Below the pieces are notes generated by a model, which was not told the DNA's origin, ran no database searches, and worked only from the letters and a program-made list of their open reading frames with translations. From Pseudonocardia sp. (GTDB taxonomy: Bacteria; Actinomycetota; Actinomycetes; Mycobacteriales; Pseudonocardiaceae), in assembly GCA_030147065.1 (NCBI GenBank), contig JASLAP010000097.1, forward strand, positions 1 to 33,214: a stretch of 33,214 bases of DNA, in the 5' to 3' direction. The position numbers and the translations under genes are program-made. Below are positions 14,737 through 22,339 of the stretch, in pieces. How positions within the stretch are numbered: the stretch's first letter is position 1; each line of letters begins with the position of its first letter.

Positions 14737-15743
14737 CATCCCCCACCGTGACCCCGCAGCAGGATCGCGCACGACCCGAGCAGACCGCCGCCCGGACCCT
14801 GCGCGACCGGCTCCAGCAGCTGCTCGCCTTCGCCGGCCTGCTCGTCATCGTCGCGTTCTTCGCCGTGGCCAGCCCGGTGTTCCTGAACTACGGCAACATC
14901 ACCAACATCCTGTTCTCCACGGTGGTGATCGGGACGCTGGCGCTGGGCACCACGTTCGTCATCATCACCGGCGGGATCGACCTGTCGATCGGCACCGGGA
15001 TGGCGCTGTGCGCAGTGGTCTCCGGGGTGCTGATCGTCAACTCCGGTCTGCCGGTGCCGCTGGGGGTGCTGCTCACGATCCTGTTCGGTGGGCTGATCGG
15101 GCTGGTCAACGGGTTCAACGTGGCCGTGCTGGGGCTGCCGCCGTTCATCGCGACGCTGGCCATGATGCTGGTCGCGCAGGGGCTGGCGCTGGTCGTGTCG
15201 AACAGCGCGCCGATCTACTTCACCGACGCCCCCGGCTACACCGACATCTCGGTCGGCACCCTGGTCCCCGGCTCCGGGTTCCCCAACGCGGTGCTGATCC
15301 TGGCCCTGGTCGCGGTGCTGGCCGCGGTCCTGCTGAACACCACCGTGCTCGGCCGCTACACCTACTCGATCGGCAGCAACGAGGAGGCCACGGCGCTGTC
15401 CGGGATCGACGTCCGGCGCTGGAAGATCCTGGTCTACACCATCGCCGGGCTGTTCACCGGGCTGGCCGGGATCATGATCTCGGCGCGGCTGGGCTCGGCG
15501 CAGCCGGCCACCGGCATGGGCTACGAACTGCAGGCCATCGCGGCCGTGGTGATCGGCGGCACCTCGCTGTCCGGCGGCAAGGGCTCGATCGTCGGCACGG
15601 TGATCGGCGCACTGATCATCTCGGTGCTCAACAACGGCCTGCAGATCATGTCCATCCCGCAGGAGTGGCAGAACGTGATCCTCGGCTGCGTGATCCTGCT
15701 GGCCGTCTACGCCGACCAGGCCCGCAAGCGGCGGTCCCGGTGA
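14733..15743 (+). CDS. Sugar ABC transporter permease, RbsC type
   Basis: This 336-residue membrane protein has eight to ten hydrophobic segments. The CUT2 permease signature is clear: FVIITGGIDLSIGTGMAL, then GLINGFNVAVLGLPPFIATLAMM in pieces, GSNEEATALSGIDVRRWKILVY (the coupling region), and AIAAVVIGGTSLSGGKGSIVGT near the end. ATG at 14733 overlaps the ATPase stop as ATGA, with GGAGAG 3-8 nt upstream. It is coupled to the ATPase gene; the receptor gene follows after 53 nt. Confidence 0.92.
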   Translation: MTSPTVTPQQDRARPEQTAARTLRDRLQQLLAFAGLLVIVAFFAVASPVFLNYGNITNILFSTVVIGTLALGTTFVIITGGIDLSIGTGMALCAVVSGVLIVNSGLPVPLGVLLTILFGGLIGLVNGFNVAVLGLPPFIATLAMMLVAQGLALVVSNSAPIYFTDAPGYTDISVGTLVPGSGFPNAVLILALVAVLAAVLLNTTVLGRYTYSIGSNEEATALSGIDVRRWKILVYTIAGLFTGLAGIMISARLGSAQPATGMGYELQAIAAVVIGGTSLSGGKGSIVGTVIGALIISVLNNGLQIMSIPQEWQNVILGCVILLAVYADQARKRRSR

Positions 15744-15796
15744 CCGCGCCGCACCCGTCCACCCGAAGGCCCGTGTTCGACCGAAGGAGTTCGACC

Positions 15797-16765
15797 ATGC
15801 GCGTACCCCGGCTCGCGGCCGCGGCGGCGGCCGCCGTCGCCCTCGCCCTGACCGCCTGCGGCGCGCCCGCCGGCGAGGGTGCTGGCGGCGGTGGTGGCCA
15901 GCCCTACATCGCCATCGTGTCCAAGGGCTTCCAGCACCAGTTCTGGCAGGCGGTGAAGCAGGGCGCCCAGCAGGAGGCCGACAAGCAGGGGGTGATCATC
16001 ACCTTCGAGGGCCCGGCCACCGAGGCCGACATCGAGGCCCAGGTCACCATGCTGACCAACGCCCTGGCCAAGCAGCCCTCGGCGATCGGTTTCGCCGCGC
16101 TGGACTCCCGCGCCGCCGCGCCGCTGCTGCAGCAGGCCGAGTCGCTGAGCATCCCGGTGGTCGCCTTCGACTCCGGCGTCGACAGCGACATCCCGGTCAC
16201 CACCGCGGCGACCGACAACAAGGCCGCGGCCGCCGAGGCGGCCAGGCACATGGCCGAGGCGCTGGGCGGGACGGGCAAGGTCGCGCTGGTCGTGCACGAC
16301 CAGACCAGCAAGTCCGGCACCGACCGCCGCGACGGGTTCGTGGAGTGGATGCGGGCCAACGCCCCCGGCATCGAGCTGCTCGAGCCCCAGTACGGCGGCG
16401 GCGACCAGGCCAAGTCCGCCGACATCACCAAGTCGATCATCTCGGCGAACCCGGACCTGAAGGGGATCTACGGGTCCAACGAGGGCTCGGCGATCGGCGT
16501 GGTGAAGGGCGTGCAGGAGAGCGGCGCGACCGGGCTGACCATCATCGGCTTCGACTCCGGCAAGGCCCAGGTCGACGCGATCCGCGACGGCACCATGCTC
16601 GGGGCGATCACCCAGAACCCGGTCGGCATGGGCGAGCAGCTGGTCGCCGCGGCGGTGAAGGCGACCCGCGGCGAGAGCCTGCCGGAGGTCATCGACACCG
16701 GCTTCTACTGGTACGACAGCTCCACCATCGACAGCCCGGAGATCCAGGCCGTCCTCTACGAGTGA
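15797..16765 (+). CDS. Sugar ABC transporter substrate-binding lipoprotein, RbsB type
   Basis: This 322-residue receptor has a short Arg-containing N-terminus, an Ala-rich hydrophobic stretch and the lipobox LTAC near residue 20, followed by a Gly-rich linker. The mature part is a periplasmic-binding-protein type 4 (RbsB-like) fold: YIAIVSKGFQHQFWQAVKQGA, FAALDSRAAAPLLQQAESL, VVAFDSGVDSD, and IYGSNEGSAIGVVKG with IIGFDSGKAQVDAIRDG in the second lobe. ATG at 15797 follows GAAGGAG by 7 nt, stronger than the other ribosome sites of the operon, consistent with higher receptor output. It is the last gene of the operon. Confidence 0.92.
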   Translation: MRVPRLAAAAAAAVALALTACGAPAGEGAGGGGGQPYIAIVSKGFQHQFWQAVKQGAQQEADKQGVIITFEGPATEADIEAQVTMLTNALAKQPSAIGFAALDSRAAAPLLQQAESLSIPVVAFDSGVDSDIPVTTAATDNKAAAAEAARHMAEALGGTGKVALVVHDQTSKSGTDRRDGFVEWMRANAPGIELLEPQYGGGDQAKSADITKSIISANPDLKGIYGSNEGSAIGVVKGVQESGATGLTIIGFDSGKAQVDAIRDGTMLGAITQNPVGMGEQLVAAAVKATRGESLPEVIDTGFYWYDSSTIDSPEIQAVLYE

Positions 16766-16771
16766 CCCGGC

Positions 16772-16838
16772 CCCGTCGAGAACGACGTCACGGGATCATC
16801 TCCGCCCGAGTTGATCCCACAACGTCGTTCTCGACGGG
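16772..16838. repeat. Long two-part hairpin between rbsB-like gene and gntR
   Basis: Perfect 17-bp arms CCCGTCGAGAACGACGT (16772-16788) and its complement (16822-16838) enclose a second 7-bp stem, GGGATCA (16792-16798) with TGATCCC (16812-16818), and a 13-nt loop. It starts 7 nt after the sugar-receptor stop and ends one base before the stop of the convergent gntR gene, so it can act as a two-way terminator. Parts recur at 3907-3924 and 4070-4085, which suggests a dispersed palindromic repeat. Confidence 0.75.
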
Positions 16839-17513
16839 TCAGGCGAGGGCGCGGCGGAGCCAGTCGGTGACGCCGCTGACGTGCACGGTGAGCCGGGCGG
16901 CGACCAGGGCGGCGTCGCCGGACTCCAGGGCGTCGACGACGGCGCGGTGCTCGGTGAGGGTGCGCGCCACGGCGTTCTCCTCGGTCAGGCCCCGCCAGAC
17001 CCGCGCGCGCAGCGTCCGGCTGGACAGCGTGTCGAGCAGGCTGGTCAGGTAGGCGTTCCCGGACCGCTCGCTGATGTAGCGGTGGAACACCATGTCGTTG
17101 GCCACCAGGTCGTCGGCGGAGGTGGTCTCGTGCACCTCGGCCAGCAGGTCGCGCAGGTGGGCGATGTCGGCGGGGGTCATCCGCGGGGTGGCCAGCGCGC
17201 CGGCGGCCGGCTCCAGGATCCGCCGGACCTCGAACAGCTCCAGCACCGAGTCGTCCTGGTGGATGTCCACCACGAAGGACAGCGCGTCGAGCAGCAGGCT
17301 GGGCGTCAGGCTGGTGACGTAGGTGCCGTCGCCGCGGCGCACGTCGAGCACCCGGATGATCTCCAGCGCCTTGACCGCCTCGCGCAGCGAGCTGCGCGAC
17401 AGGCCCAGCGCCTCGCCGAGCTCCTTCTCCGGCGGCAGCCGGTCACCCGGCTTCAGCTCCCCGGACAGGATCATCGCCTTGATCTTCAAGATCGCCTCGT
17501 CCGTGACCGCCAC
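16839..17513 (-). CDS. GntR-family transcriptional regulator, FadR/FCD subfamily
   Basis: This 224-residue regulator has an N-terminal winged helix (residues ~5-70), with ILSGELKPGDRLPPEKELGEALGLSRSSLREAVKALE and GDGTYVTS in the standard GntR pattern. The C-terminal FCD effector domain follows, with metal-site residues in LEVRRILEP-like VRRILEPAAG, NDMVFHRYI, TEHRAVVDAL and VHVSGV. Such proteins usually repress sugar-acid or sugar operons and let go when a pathway intermediate binds. It faces the fucose-type operon tail to tail and is its likely repressor through the sites at 9901 and 9974. The GTG start is supported by TAGGAT 6 nt upstream. No copy of the operon operator is seen at its own promoter. 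Confidence 0.88.
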   Translation of the reverse strand: MAVTDEAILKIKAMILSGELKPGDRLPPEKELGEALGLSRSSLREAVKALEIIRVLDVRRGDGTYVTSLTPSLLLDALSFVVDIHQDDSVLELFEVRRILEPAAGALATPRMTPADIAHLRDLLAEVHETTSADDLVANDMVFHRYISERSGNAYLTSLLDTLSSRTLRARVWRGLTEENAVARTLTEHRAVVDALESGDAALVAARLTVHVSGVTDWLRRALA

Positions 17514-17519
17514 CTGCCG

Positions 17520-17548
17520 ATCCTAGGTGGTGGACGGCCTGCTCCGAA
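17520..17548 (-). promoter_or_regulatory. Promoter of gntR, probably leaderless
   Basis: On the minus strand TTCGGA (17543-17548) and TAGGAT (17520-17525) are 17 nt apart, and the latter ends 6 nt before the GTG. CCACCT/AGGTGG arms at 17525-17530 and 17510-17515 bracket the -10 and start codon and could be an operator. Confidence 0.45.
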
Positions 17549-17589
17549 CCGTCGAGGAAGCCGACGCAGCCTCGGCAGCCCCGGACGGC

Positions 17590-17631
17590 CGAGGGCCCCG
17601 GCCCGGACGGCGGTCCGGACCGGGGCCCTCG
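17590..17631. terminator. Strong terminator after the DEAD-box helicase
   Basis: CGAGGGCCCCGG (17590-17601) pairs with 17620-17631; after one mismatched pair an inner CCGGAC/GTCCGG stem (17603-17608, 17613-17618) closes on a 4-nt loop. It begins 12 nt past the helicase stop on the minus strand and insulates gntR from read-through. Confidence 0.75.
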
Positions 17632-17643
17632 GGTCGTTCCGGG

Positions 17644-19410
17644 TCAGTCCCGGCGCGGGCGCGGCGCGCCCGCGGTGGCCAGGCCGCGGTCGCGGCGGAC
17701 GTTGGCCCGCCGGCCCTTGAGCGTGGTGCTGCCGCGCAGGCTGCGCAGCACGTCGTCGGCGGCGTGCTCGGGGATGTCGACCAGGGCGTGCCGCTCGTGG
17801 ATCTGGATGGCCCCGATGTCGCGCCCGGACAGGTTGGACTCGTTGGCCAGCGCGCCCACGATGTCCTGCGGGCGGACCCCGCTGGCCCGGCCGGCGTTGA
17901 CGAACAGCCGGGTGGTGCCGGCCTTGGGCGGGCGGCTGCCGGCCGCTCCCCCGCGGCCCCGGCTCTCGCCGCGCGGCTCGCGGTCCCCGGCGCCGGCGCG
18001 CGTGCGCGGCGCGCTCACCACCGGGATGTCCTCGTCGTCGGCCGGTGACCCGGCGGCCGCGGACAGCAGCCGGACCGCGGCGGCGGCCACGTCGATCGGG
18101 TCGAACTCGGCGGCCAGGCCCTCGATCATGGTCCGGACGCCGTCGTCCTCGACGGGCGCCCGGTCCTCGGCGGGCGCGGTCGCCCGCAGCCCCTCGGCCA
18201 GGGCCGCGCGGGTGCGGTCGAGCCGGGCGGCGCGCAGGTCGGCCGCCGTGGGGACGGGCGCGAACTCGATCGGGCGGCCGGTCAGCCGCTCCACCGCGCG
18301 CAGCGCGTAGACCTTCGACGGCGGCACCAGGGTGATCGCCACGCCCTCGCGGCCGGCCCGGCCGACCCGGCCGATGCGGTGCACGTAGGCCTCCGACGAC
18401 TGCGGCACGTCGTGGTTGACCACGTGCGTGAGCAGGTCGATGTCCAGGCCGCGGGCGGCCACGTCGGTGGCCACCAGCAGCTCGGTGCGCCCGCTGCGCA
18501 GCCGCTCCACGACGCGCGTGCGGTGCTCCTGGTCCATGCCGCCGTGCAGCGCCTCGGCGCGCAGCCCGCGCCCGGTGAGGGTCTCGGTGACCGCGTCGAC
18601 GTCCAGGCGGGTGCGGCAGAACACGATGGCGGCGGTGGGCCGCTCGGCCTCCAGCACCCGGCCCAGGGCGGCGGTGGTGTGCGAGCGCGGCACCAGGTAG
18701 GCGGTCTGGCGGACCTTGGGCGCCTCGCCCTCGGGGACCTCCTCGCGGCGGATCCGCACGGTCACCGGCTCGCGCAGGTACTTCTGGGCCAGCGCCTCGA
18801 TCCGGCGCGGCATCGTCGCGCTGAACAGCACGGCCTGGCGGGTGTCGGGGGTGGCGTCCAGCAGCGTCTCGATGTCCTCGACGAAGCCCATGTCGAGCAT
18901 CTCGTCGGCCTCGTCGAGCACCACGATCTCGAGCTGGTCGAGCTTGAGCGCGCCGCGGTTCATCAGGTCGATGGCCCGGCCCGGGGTGGCCACCACCACG
19001 TCCACGCCCTGCTGCAGGCCCTTCCACTGCGGTCCGGCGGGGGCGCCGCCGTAGACGGTGAGGACGCGGGCGCCGAGCCCGGCGCCGTAACGGGTGACCG
19101 CCTCGGACACCTGCAGCGCCAGCTCCCGGGTGGGGGCCAGCACGAGGGCCAGCGGGGCGTCGCCGCGGTGGCGCTCGGGGCGCACCTCGGCGAGGCGCTC
19201 CAGCAGCGGCAGCGCGAACGCGGCGGTCTTGCCGGTGCCGGTGGCGGCCTGGCCGATCAGGTCACGGCCCTCGACCAGCGACGGGATCGCCTCGGCCTGG
19301 ATCGGGCTGGGCTGGGTGTAGCCGAGCTCGGCGACCACGGCCAGCAGCTCCGGGCGGAGCGGGAGGTCGGTGAAGGAAGGCAGGTCGAGCAGGGACTCGT
19401 TCAGGGTCAA
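17644..19410 (-). CDS. deaD: DEAD-box ATP-dependent RNA helicase (DeaD/CsdA type)
   Basis: This ~588-residue RNA helicase unwinds short RNA duplexes in ribosome assembly and mRNA turnover, especially in cold. The Q motif (GYTQPSPIQAEAIP), motif I ATGTGKT, Ia PTREL, II VLDEADEML, III SAT and VI HRIGRVGRAGR are all intact. A basic Gly/Arg linker (GESRGRGG) leads to a C-terminal DbpA-type RNA-binding domain (TRLFVNAGRASGVRPQDIVGAL to RRANVRRDRG). The start is uncertain: the frame is open to a TTG at 19530, but homology to the family begins just after the TTG at 19410 (TLNESLLDLPSFTDLPL), which has GAGAG about 9 nt upstream, and the 19530 codon lies in the probable -10. It lies between two terminators and is therefore probably transcribed alone. 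Confidence 0.93.
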   Translation of the reverse strand: MTLNESLLDLPSFTDLPLRPELLAVVAELGYTQPSPIQAEAIPSLVEGRDLIGQAATGTGKTAAFALPLLERLAEVRPERHRGDAPLALVLAPTRELALQVSEAVTRYGAGLGARVLTVYGGAPAGPQWKGLQQGVDVVVATPGRAIDLMNRGALKLDQLEIVVLDEADEMLDMGFVEDIETLLDATPDTRQAVLFSATMPRRIEALAQKYLREPVTVRIRREEVPEGEAPKVRQTAYLVPRSHTTAALGRVLEAERPTAAIVFCRTRLDVDAVTETLTGRGLRAEALHGGMDQEHRTRVVERLRSGRTELLVATDVAARGLDIDLLTHVVNHDVPQSSEAYVHRIGRVGRAGREGVAITLVPPSKVYALRAVERLTGRPIEFAPVPTAADLRAARLDRTRAALAEGLRATAPAEDRAPVEDDGVRTMIEGLAAEFDPIDVAAAAVRLLSAAAGSPADDEDIPVVSAPRTRAGAGDREPRGESRGRGGAAGSRPPKAGTTRLFVNAGRASGVRPQDIVGALANESNLSGRDIGAIQIHERHALVDIPEHAADDVLRSLRGSTTLKGRRANVRRDRGLATAGAPRPRRD

Positions 19411-19528
19411 GTTCAGTCTCTCGTCGCAGCGTGGTGGGAGCACACGCTCCCGCGGTGAGCCCGCGGGGCCCCTGCACGAGTTCTGCCCGGCCGGTGCGGT
19501 CTCGGTGGTGTCAACGCACCACGTGACC

Positions 19529-19534
19529 AAGATA
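19529..19534 (-). promoter_or_regulatory. Possible -10 of the helicase promoter
   Basis: TATCTT on the minus strand lies ~120 nt before the chosen helicase start, implying a long leader as is common for cold-responsive helicase mRNAs. No good -35 is present; the GTGA-N6-TCAC palindrome occupies that place. Confidence 0.3.
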
Positions 19535-19541
19535 CTCCCAG

Positions 19542-19555
19542 GTGATCGCGATCAC
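19542..19555. promoter_or_regulatory. CRP/FNR-like palindrome upstream of the helicase gene
   Basis: GTGATCGCGATCAC is a perfect 14-bp palindrome with the GTGA-N6-TCAC spacing of cyclic-AMP receptor (CRP/GlxR) sites. It overlaps the -35 position of the inferred helicase promoter. Confidence 0.45.
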
Positions 19556-19589
19556 GGCCCTGGCGGGGGGTCCGGCCACGGCCGGTGAC

Positions 19590-19636
19590 GGCGCCGCCGG
19601 GCGTCCGGGTGGTCGTCCCGGCCGCCCGGCGGCGCC
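19590..19636. terminator. Strong terminator after tex
   Basis: GGCGCCGCCGGGCG (19590-19603) pairs perfectly with 19623-19636; an inner CCGGG/CCCGG stem (19605-19609, 19617-19621) closes on a 7-nt loop. It starts 7 nt past the tex stop on the minus strand. Confidence 0.75.
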
Positions 19637-19643
19637 GGTCGCA

Positions 19644-22109
19644 CTACTTCTTGTCGGGCACCAGCCCGGCCCGGCGCAGCGCGTCGGCCATCGCGCCGCC
19701 GGCGGACCCGGACTCCTGCCGGGACCGGCCGCGCTGCCCGGACTGCCCGCCCTGGCCGGCACCCCGGTCACCGCCGTGACCGCCGCCCTGGCCGCCGCCC
19801 TGGCCGCCGCCCTTGCGGGCCCCGCGCTGGTCGGTGCGCGGGCCCTTCGGGCCCCCGCGCCGCTCGGCCGGACGACCGCCGCCCTGGTCGCGCTGGCGCG
19901 GGGCGGCCGCGCCGACCTCGTCGTCCAGCCGCAGGGTCAGCGAGATCCGCTTGCGGGCCTCGTCGACCTCCAGGACCTTGACCTTCACCACGTCGCCGGA
20001 CCGGACGACCTCGCGCGGGTCGGACACGAACGACGTCGACATCGCCGAGACGTGCACCAGCCCGTCCTGGTGCACCCCGACGTCGACGAACGCGCCGAAC
20101 GCGGCCACGTTGGTGACCTGGCCCTCCAGCAGCATCCCCGGGCGCAGGTCGGAGATCTTGTGCACGCCCTCGGCGAACACCGCGGTGCGGAACGCCGGGC
20201 GCGGGTCGCGGCCGGGCTTCTCCAGCTCGGCCAGGATGTCGCTGACCGTGGGCAGCCCGAAGGTGTCGTCGACGAACCGGCTCGGCTTGAGCGCCTTGAG
20301 CTTGGGCCCGTTGCCGATCAGGGTGGCGATGTCGGTCTTGGTCGCGTCCAGGATGCGGTGGACCACCGGGTAGGACTCCGGGTGCACCCCGGACACGTCC
20401 AGCGGGTCGTCCCCGCCGCGGATGCGCAGGAAGCCGGCGCACTGCTCGAACGCCTTCGGGCCCAGCCGGGGCACGTCGGCCAGGGCGCGCCGGGTGCGGA
20501 ACGGTCCGTGCGCGTCGCGGTGGGCGACGATCTGGCCGGCCAGCCCCTCGGTGATGCCCGACACCCGGCGCAGCAGCGGCGCCGAGGCGGTGTTGACGTC
20601 CACCCCGACCGCGTTCACACAGTCCTCGACCACCGCGTCCAGCGACCGGGACAGCGCCGACTCGGCCAGGTCGTGCTGGTACTGGCCGACCCCGATGGAC
20701 TTCGGGTCGATCTTGACCAGCTCGGCCAGCGGGTCCTGCAGCCGGCGGGCGATCGACACCGCGCCGCGCAGCGAGACGTCCAGCCCGGGCAGCTCGGCCG
20801 AGGCGTAGGCCGATGCCGAGTACACCGACGCGCCCGCCTCGCTGACCATCACCGGGATCAGCTTGAGGCCGGGGTTGCGCGCGGCCAGCTCGCGGGCCAG
20901 CTTGTCGGTCTCCCGCGACGCCGTGCCGTTGCCGATCGCCACCAGTTCGACGCCGTGCTGGGCGCAGAGCCTGGTCAGCGTGGCCAGGGACGCATCCCAG
21001 GCCCGGCGGGGCTCGTGCGGGTAGACGGTGTCGGTGGCGACCACCTTGCCGGTGGCGTCCACGACCGCGACCTTGACCCCGGTGCGCAGGCCCGGGTCCA
21101 GACCCATGGTCGGGCGGTTGCCGGCCGGGGCGGCGAGCAGCAGGTCGCGCAGGTTCATCGCGAACACCCCGATCGCGCCCTCCTCGGCCACCGTGCGCAG
21201 CCGGACCCGGATGTCGATGCCCAGGTGCAGCAGGATCCGGGTGCGCCAGGCCCAGCGCACCGTGTCGGCCAGCCACTTGTCGGCCGGGCGGCCCTGGTCG
21301 GACACCCCGACCGCGGCGGCGATGATCCGCTCGTAGTCGGTGGTCTCCCCCGGCACGGCCGGTTCGGCGTCGGGCTCCAGGGCGAGGTCGAGGACCTCCT
21401 CCTTCTCGCCGCGGAACGCGGCCAGGATCCGGTGGCTGGGCAGCGTGGTGAAGGCCTCGGCGAAGTCGAAGTAGTCGGTGAACTTCGCGCCCTCGGTCTC
21501 CTTGCCCTCGCGCACCTTCGTGACCAGCCGGCCGCGGGTCCACATCCGCTCGCGCAGCCCGCCGATCAGGTCGGCGTCCTCGGCGAAGCGCTCGACCAGG
21601 ATCGCCCGGGCGCCGTCCAGCGCGGCCGCCGCGTCGGCGACCTGCTCGGTCAGGTAGCCGGCCGCGGTCGCCTGCGGGTCCAGCGTCGGGTCGGCCAGCA
21701 GCGCGTCGGCCAGCGGCTCCAGCCCGGCCTCCCGGGCAGCCATCGCCTTGGTCCGCCGCTTGGGCTTGAACGGCAGGTAGATGTCCTCCAGCCGGGCCTT
21801 GGACTCGGCGGCCAGGATGCGCGTCTCCAGGGCCTCGTCCAGCTTGCCCTGCTTGCGGATCTCCTCCAGCACCGCCGAGCGCCGCTCCTCCAGCTCCCGC
21901 AGGTAGCGCAGGCGCTCCTCCAGGGTGCGCAGCTGGGCGTCGTCGAGGGCCCCGGTGGCCTCCTTGCGGTACCGGGCGATGAACGGGACGGTCGCCCCGC
22001 CGTCGAGCAGGTCGACGGCGGCGGCCACCTGGTTCGGGCGGGCGCCGAGCTCGTCGGCGATGCGCTGCTGGATCGAGTGCGGCGTGCTGGACGGCGTGCT
22101 GGTGGTCAC
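19644..22109 (-). CDS. tex: Tex: S1 RNA-binding transcription accessory protein
   Basis: This 821-residue nucleic-acid-binding protein acts in transcription and RNA turnover. Domains in order: helical Tex N-terminal region (residues ~10-200, with LLDGGATVPFIARYRKEATG and LEDIYLPFKPKRRTKA), YqgF/RNase H-like fold (~330-460, beginning MGLDPGLRTGVKVAVVD), helix-hairpin-helix region (~500-570, NTASAPLLRRVSGI and RALADVPRLGPKAFEQ) and S1 domain (~658-728, EGQVTNVAAFGAFVDVGV). A disordered tail of ~90 residues rich in Gly, Gln and Arg, with GGGQGGGQGGG repeats, follows and ends in a short helix (MADALRRAGLVPDKK). GTG at 22109 is preferred; GACCAT ends 6 nt upstream. The longer open frame past it is a shadow of the divergent hydrolase gene. 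Confidence 0.94.
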   Translation of the reverse strand: MTTSTPSSTPHSIQQRIADELGARPNQVAAAVDLLDGGATVPFIARYRKEATGALDDAQLRTLEERLRYLRELEERRSAVLEEIRKQGKLDEALETRILAAESKARLEDIYLPFKPKRRTKAMAAREAGLEPLADALLADPTLDPQATAAGYLTEQVADAAAALDGARAILVERFAEDADLIGGLRERMWTRGRLVTKVREGKETEGAKFTDYFDFAEAFTTLPSHRILAAFRGEKEEVLDLALEPDAEPAVPGETTDYERIIAAAVGVSDQGRPADKWLADTVRWAWRTRILLHLGIDIRVRLRTVAEEGAIGVFAMNLRDLLLAAPAGNRPTMGLDPGLRTGVKVAVVDATGKVVATDTVYPHEPRRAWDASLATLTRLCAQHGVELVAIGNGTASRETDKLARELAARNPGLKLIPVMVSEAGASVYSASAYASAELPGLDVSLRGAVSIARRLQDPLAELVKIDPKSIGVGQYQHDLAESALSRSLDAVVEDCVNAVGVDVNTASAPLLRRVSGITEGLAGQIVAHRDAHGPFRTRRALADVPRLGPKAFEQCAGFLRIRGGDDPLDVSGVHPESYPVVHRILDATKTDIATLIGNGPKLKALKPSRFVDDTFGLPTVSDILAELEKPGRDPRPAFRTAVFAEGVHKISDLRPGMLLEGQVTNVAAFGAFVDVGVHQDGLVHVSAMSTSFVSDPREVVRSGDVVKVKVLEVDEARKRISLTLRLDDEVGAAAPRQRDQGGGRPAERRGGPKGPRTDQRGARKGGGQGGGQGGGHGGDRGAGQGGQSGQRGRSRQESGSAGGAMADALRRAGLVPDKK
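19781..19813 (-). repeat. 12-bp tandem repeat coding the Gly-Gln tail of Tex
   Basis: About two and a half copies of CTGGCCGCCGCC (plus-strand reading) encode successive GGGQ units in the Tex tail. Slippage could change its length between strains. Confidence 0.55.
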
Positions 22110-22339
22110 CCGCCTATGGTCCCCGGCCCACGCCCGCCCGCGACCGCCGGGTGGTCGTGCGCGGCAAGCAGTGCCCGAACACCGTCGTCCGCTCACGACC
22201 TCGGGGACGACCACCACTGCGGGAGCCGCGGGGCACCATCGACCAACAGACCGCGGCCGGACCCGTCGAGCCGGGTCGGATCGGCAGGCATCGCCGTTAT
22301 GACCCGATCTGATACCCTGGTCATAACGACGGGAGCACG
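22110..22339. promoter_or_regulatory. Divergent promoter region between tex and the hydrolase-tetR pair
   Basis: These 230 bases hold the tex promoter at the left and the hydrolase promoter with its inverted repeat at the right. The middle (about 22140-22280) shows no gene, no clear hairpin and no recognised motif. Confidence 0.5.
22295..22328 (+). promoter_or_regulatory. Probable TetR operator over the hydrolase promoter
   Basis: CGTTATGACC (22295-22304) and GGTCATAACG (22319-22328) are perfect 10-bp arms with a 14-nt spacer that contains a -10-like GATACC/TACCCT. The repeat ends 11 nt before the ATG, and the downstream cotranscribed gene encodes a TetR-family protein, so autoregulation is likely. 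Confidence 0.6.

Noticed and set aside
19411..19530. Longer helicase reading frame starting at TTG 19530
   Set aside because: The extra ~40 residues do not resemble the family N-terminus and the TTG lies in the likely -10; the start at 19410 fits better, though it is not certain.
22140..22280. Small gene in the tex-hydrolase gap
   Set aside because: Short frames here lack ribosome sites, start context and any recognisable protein pattern.
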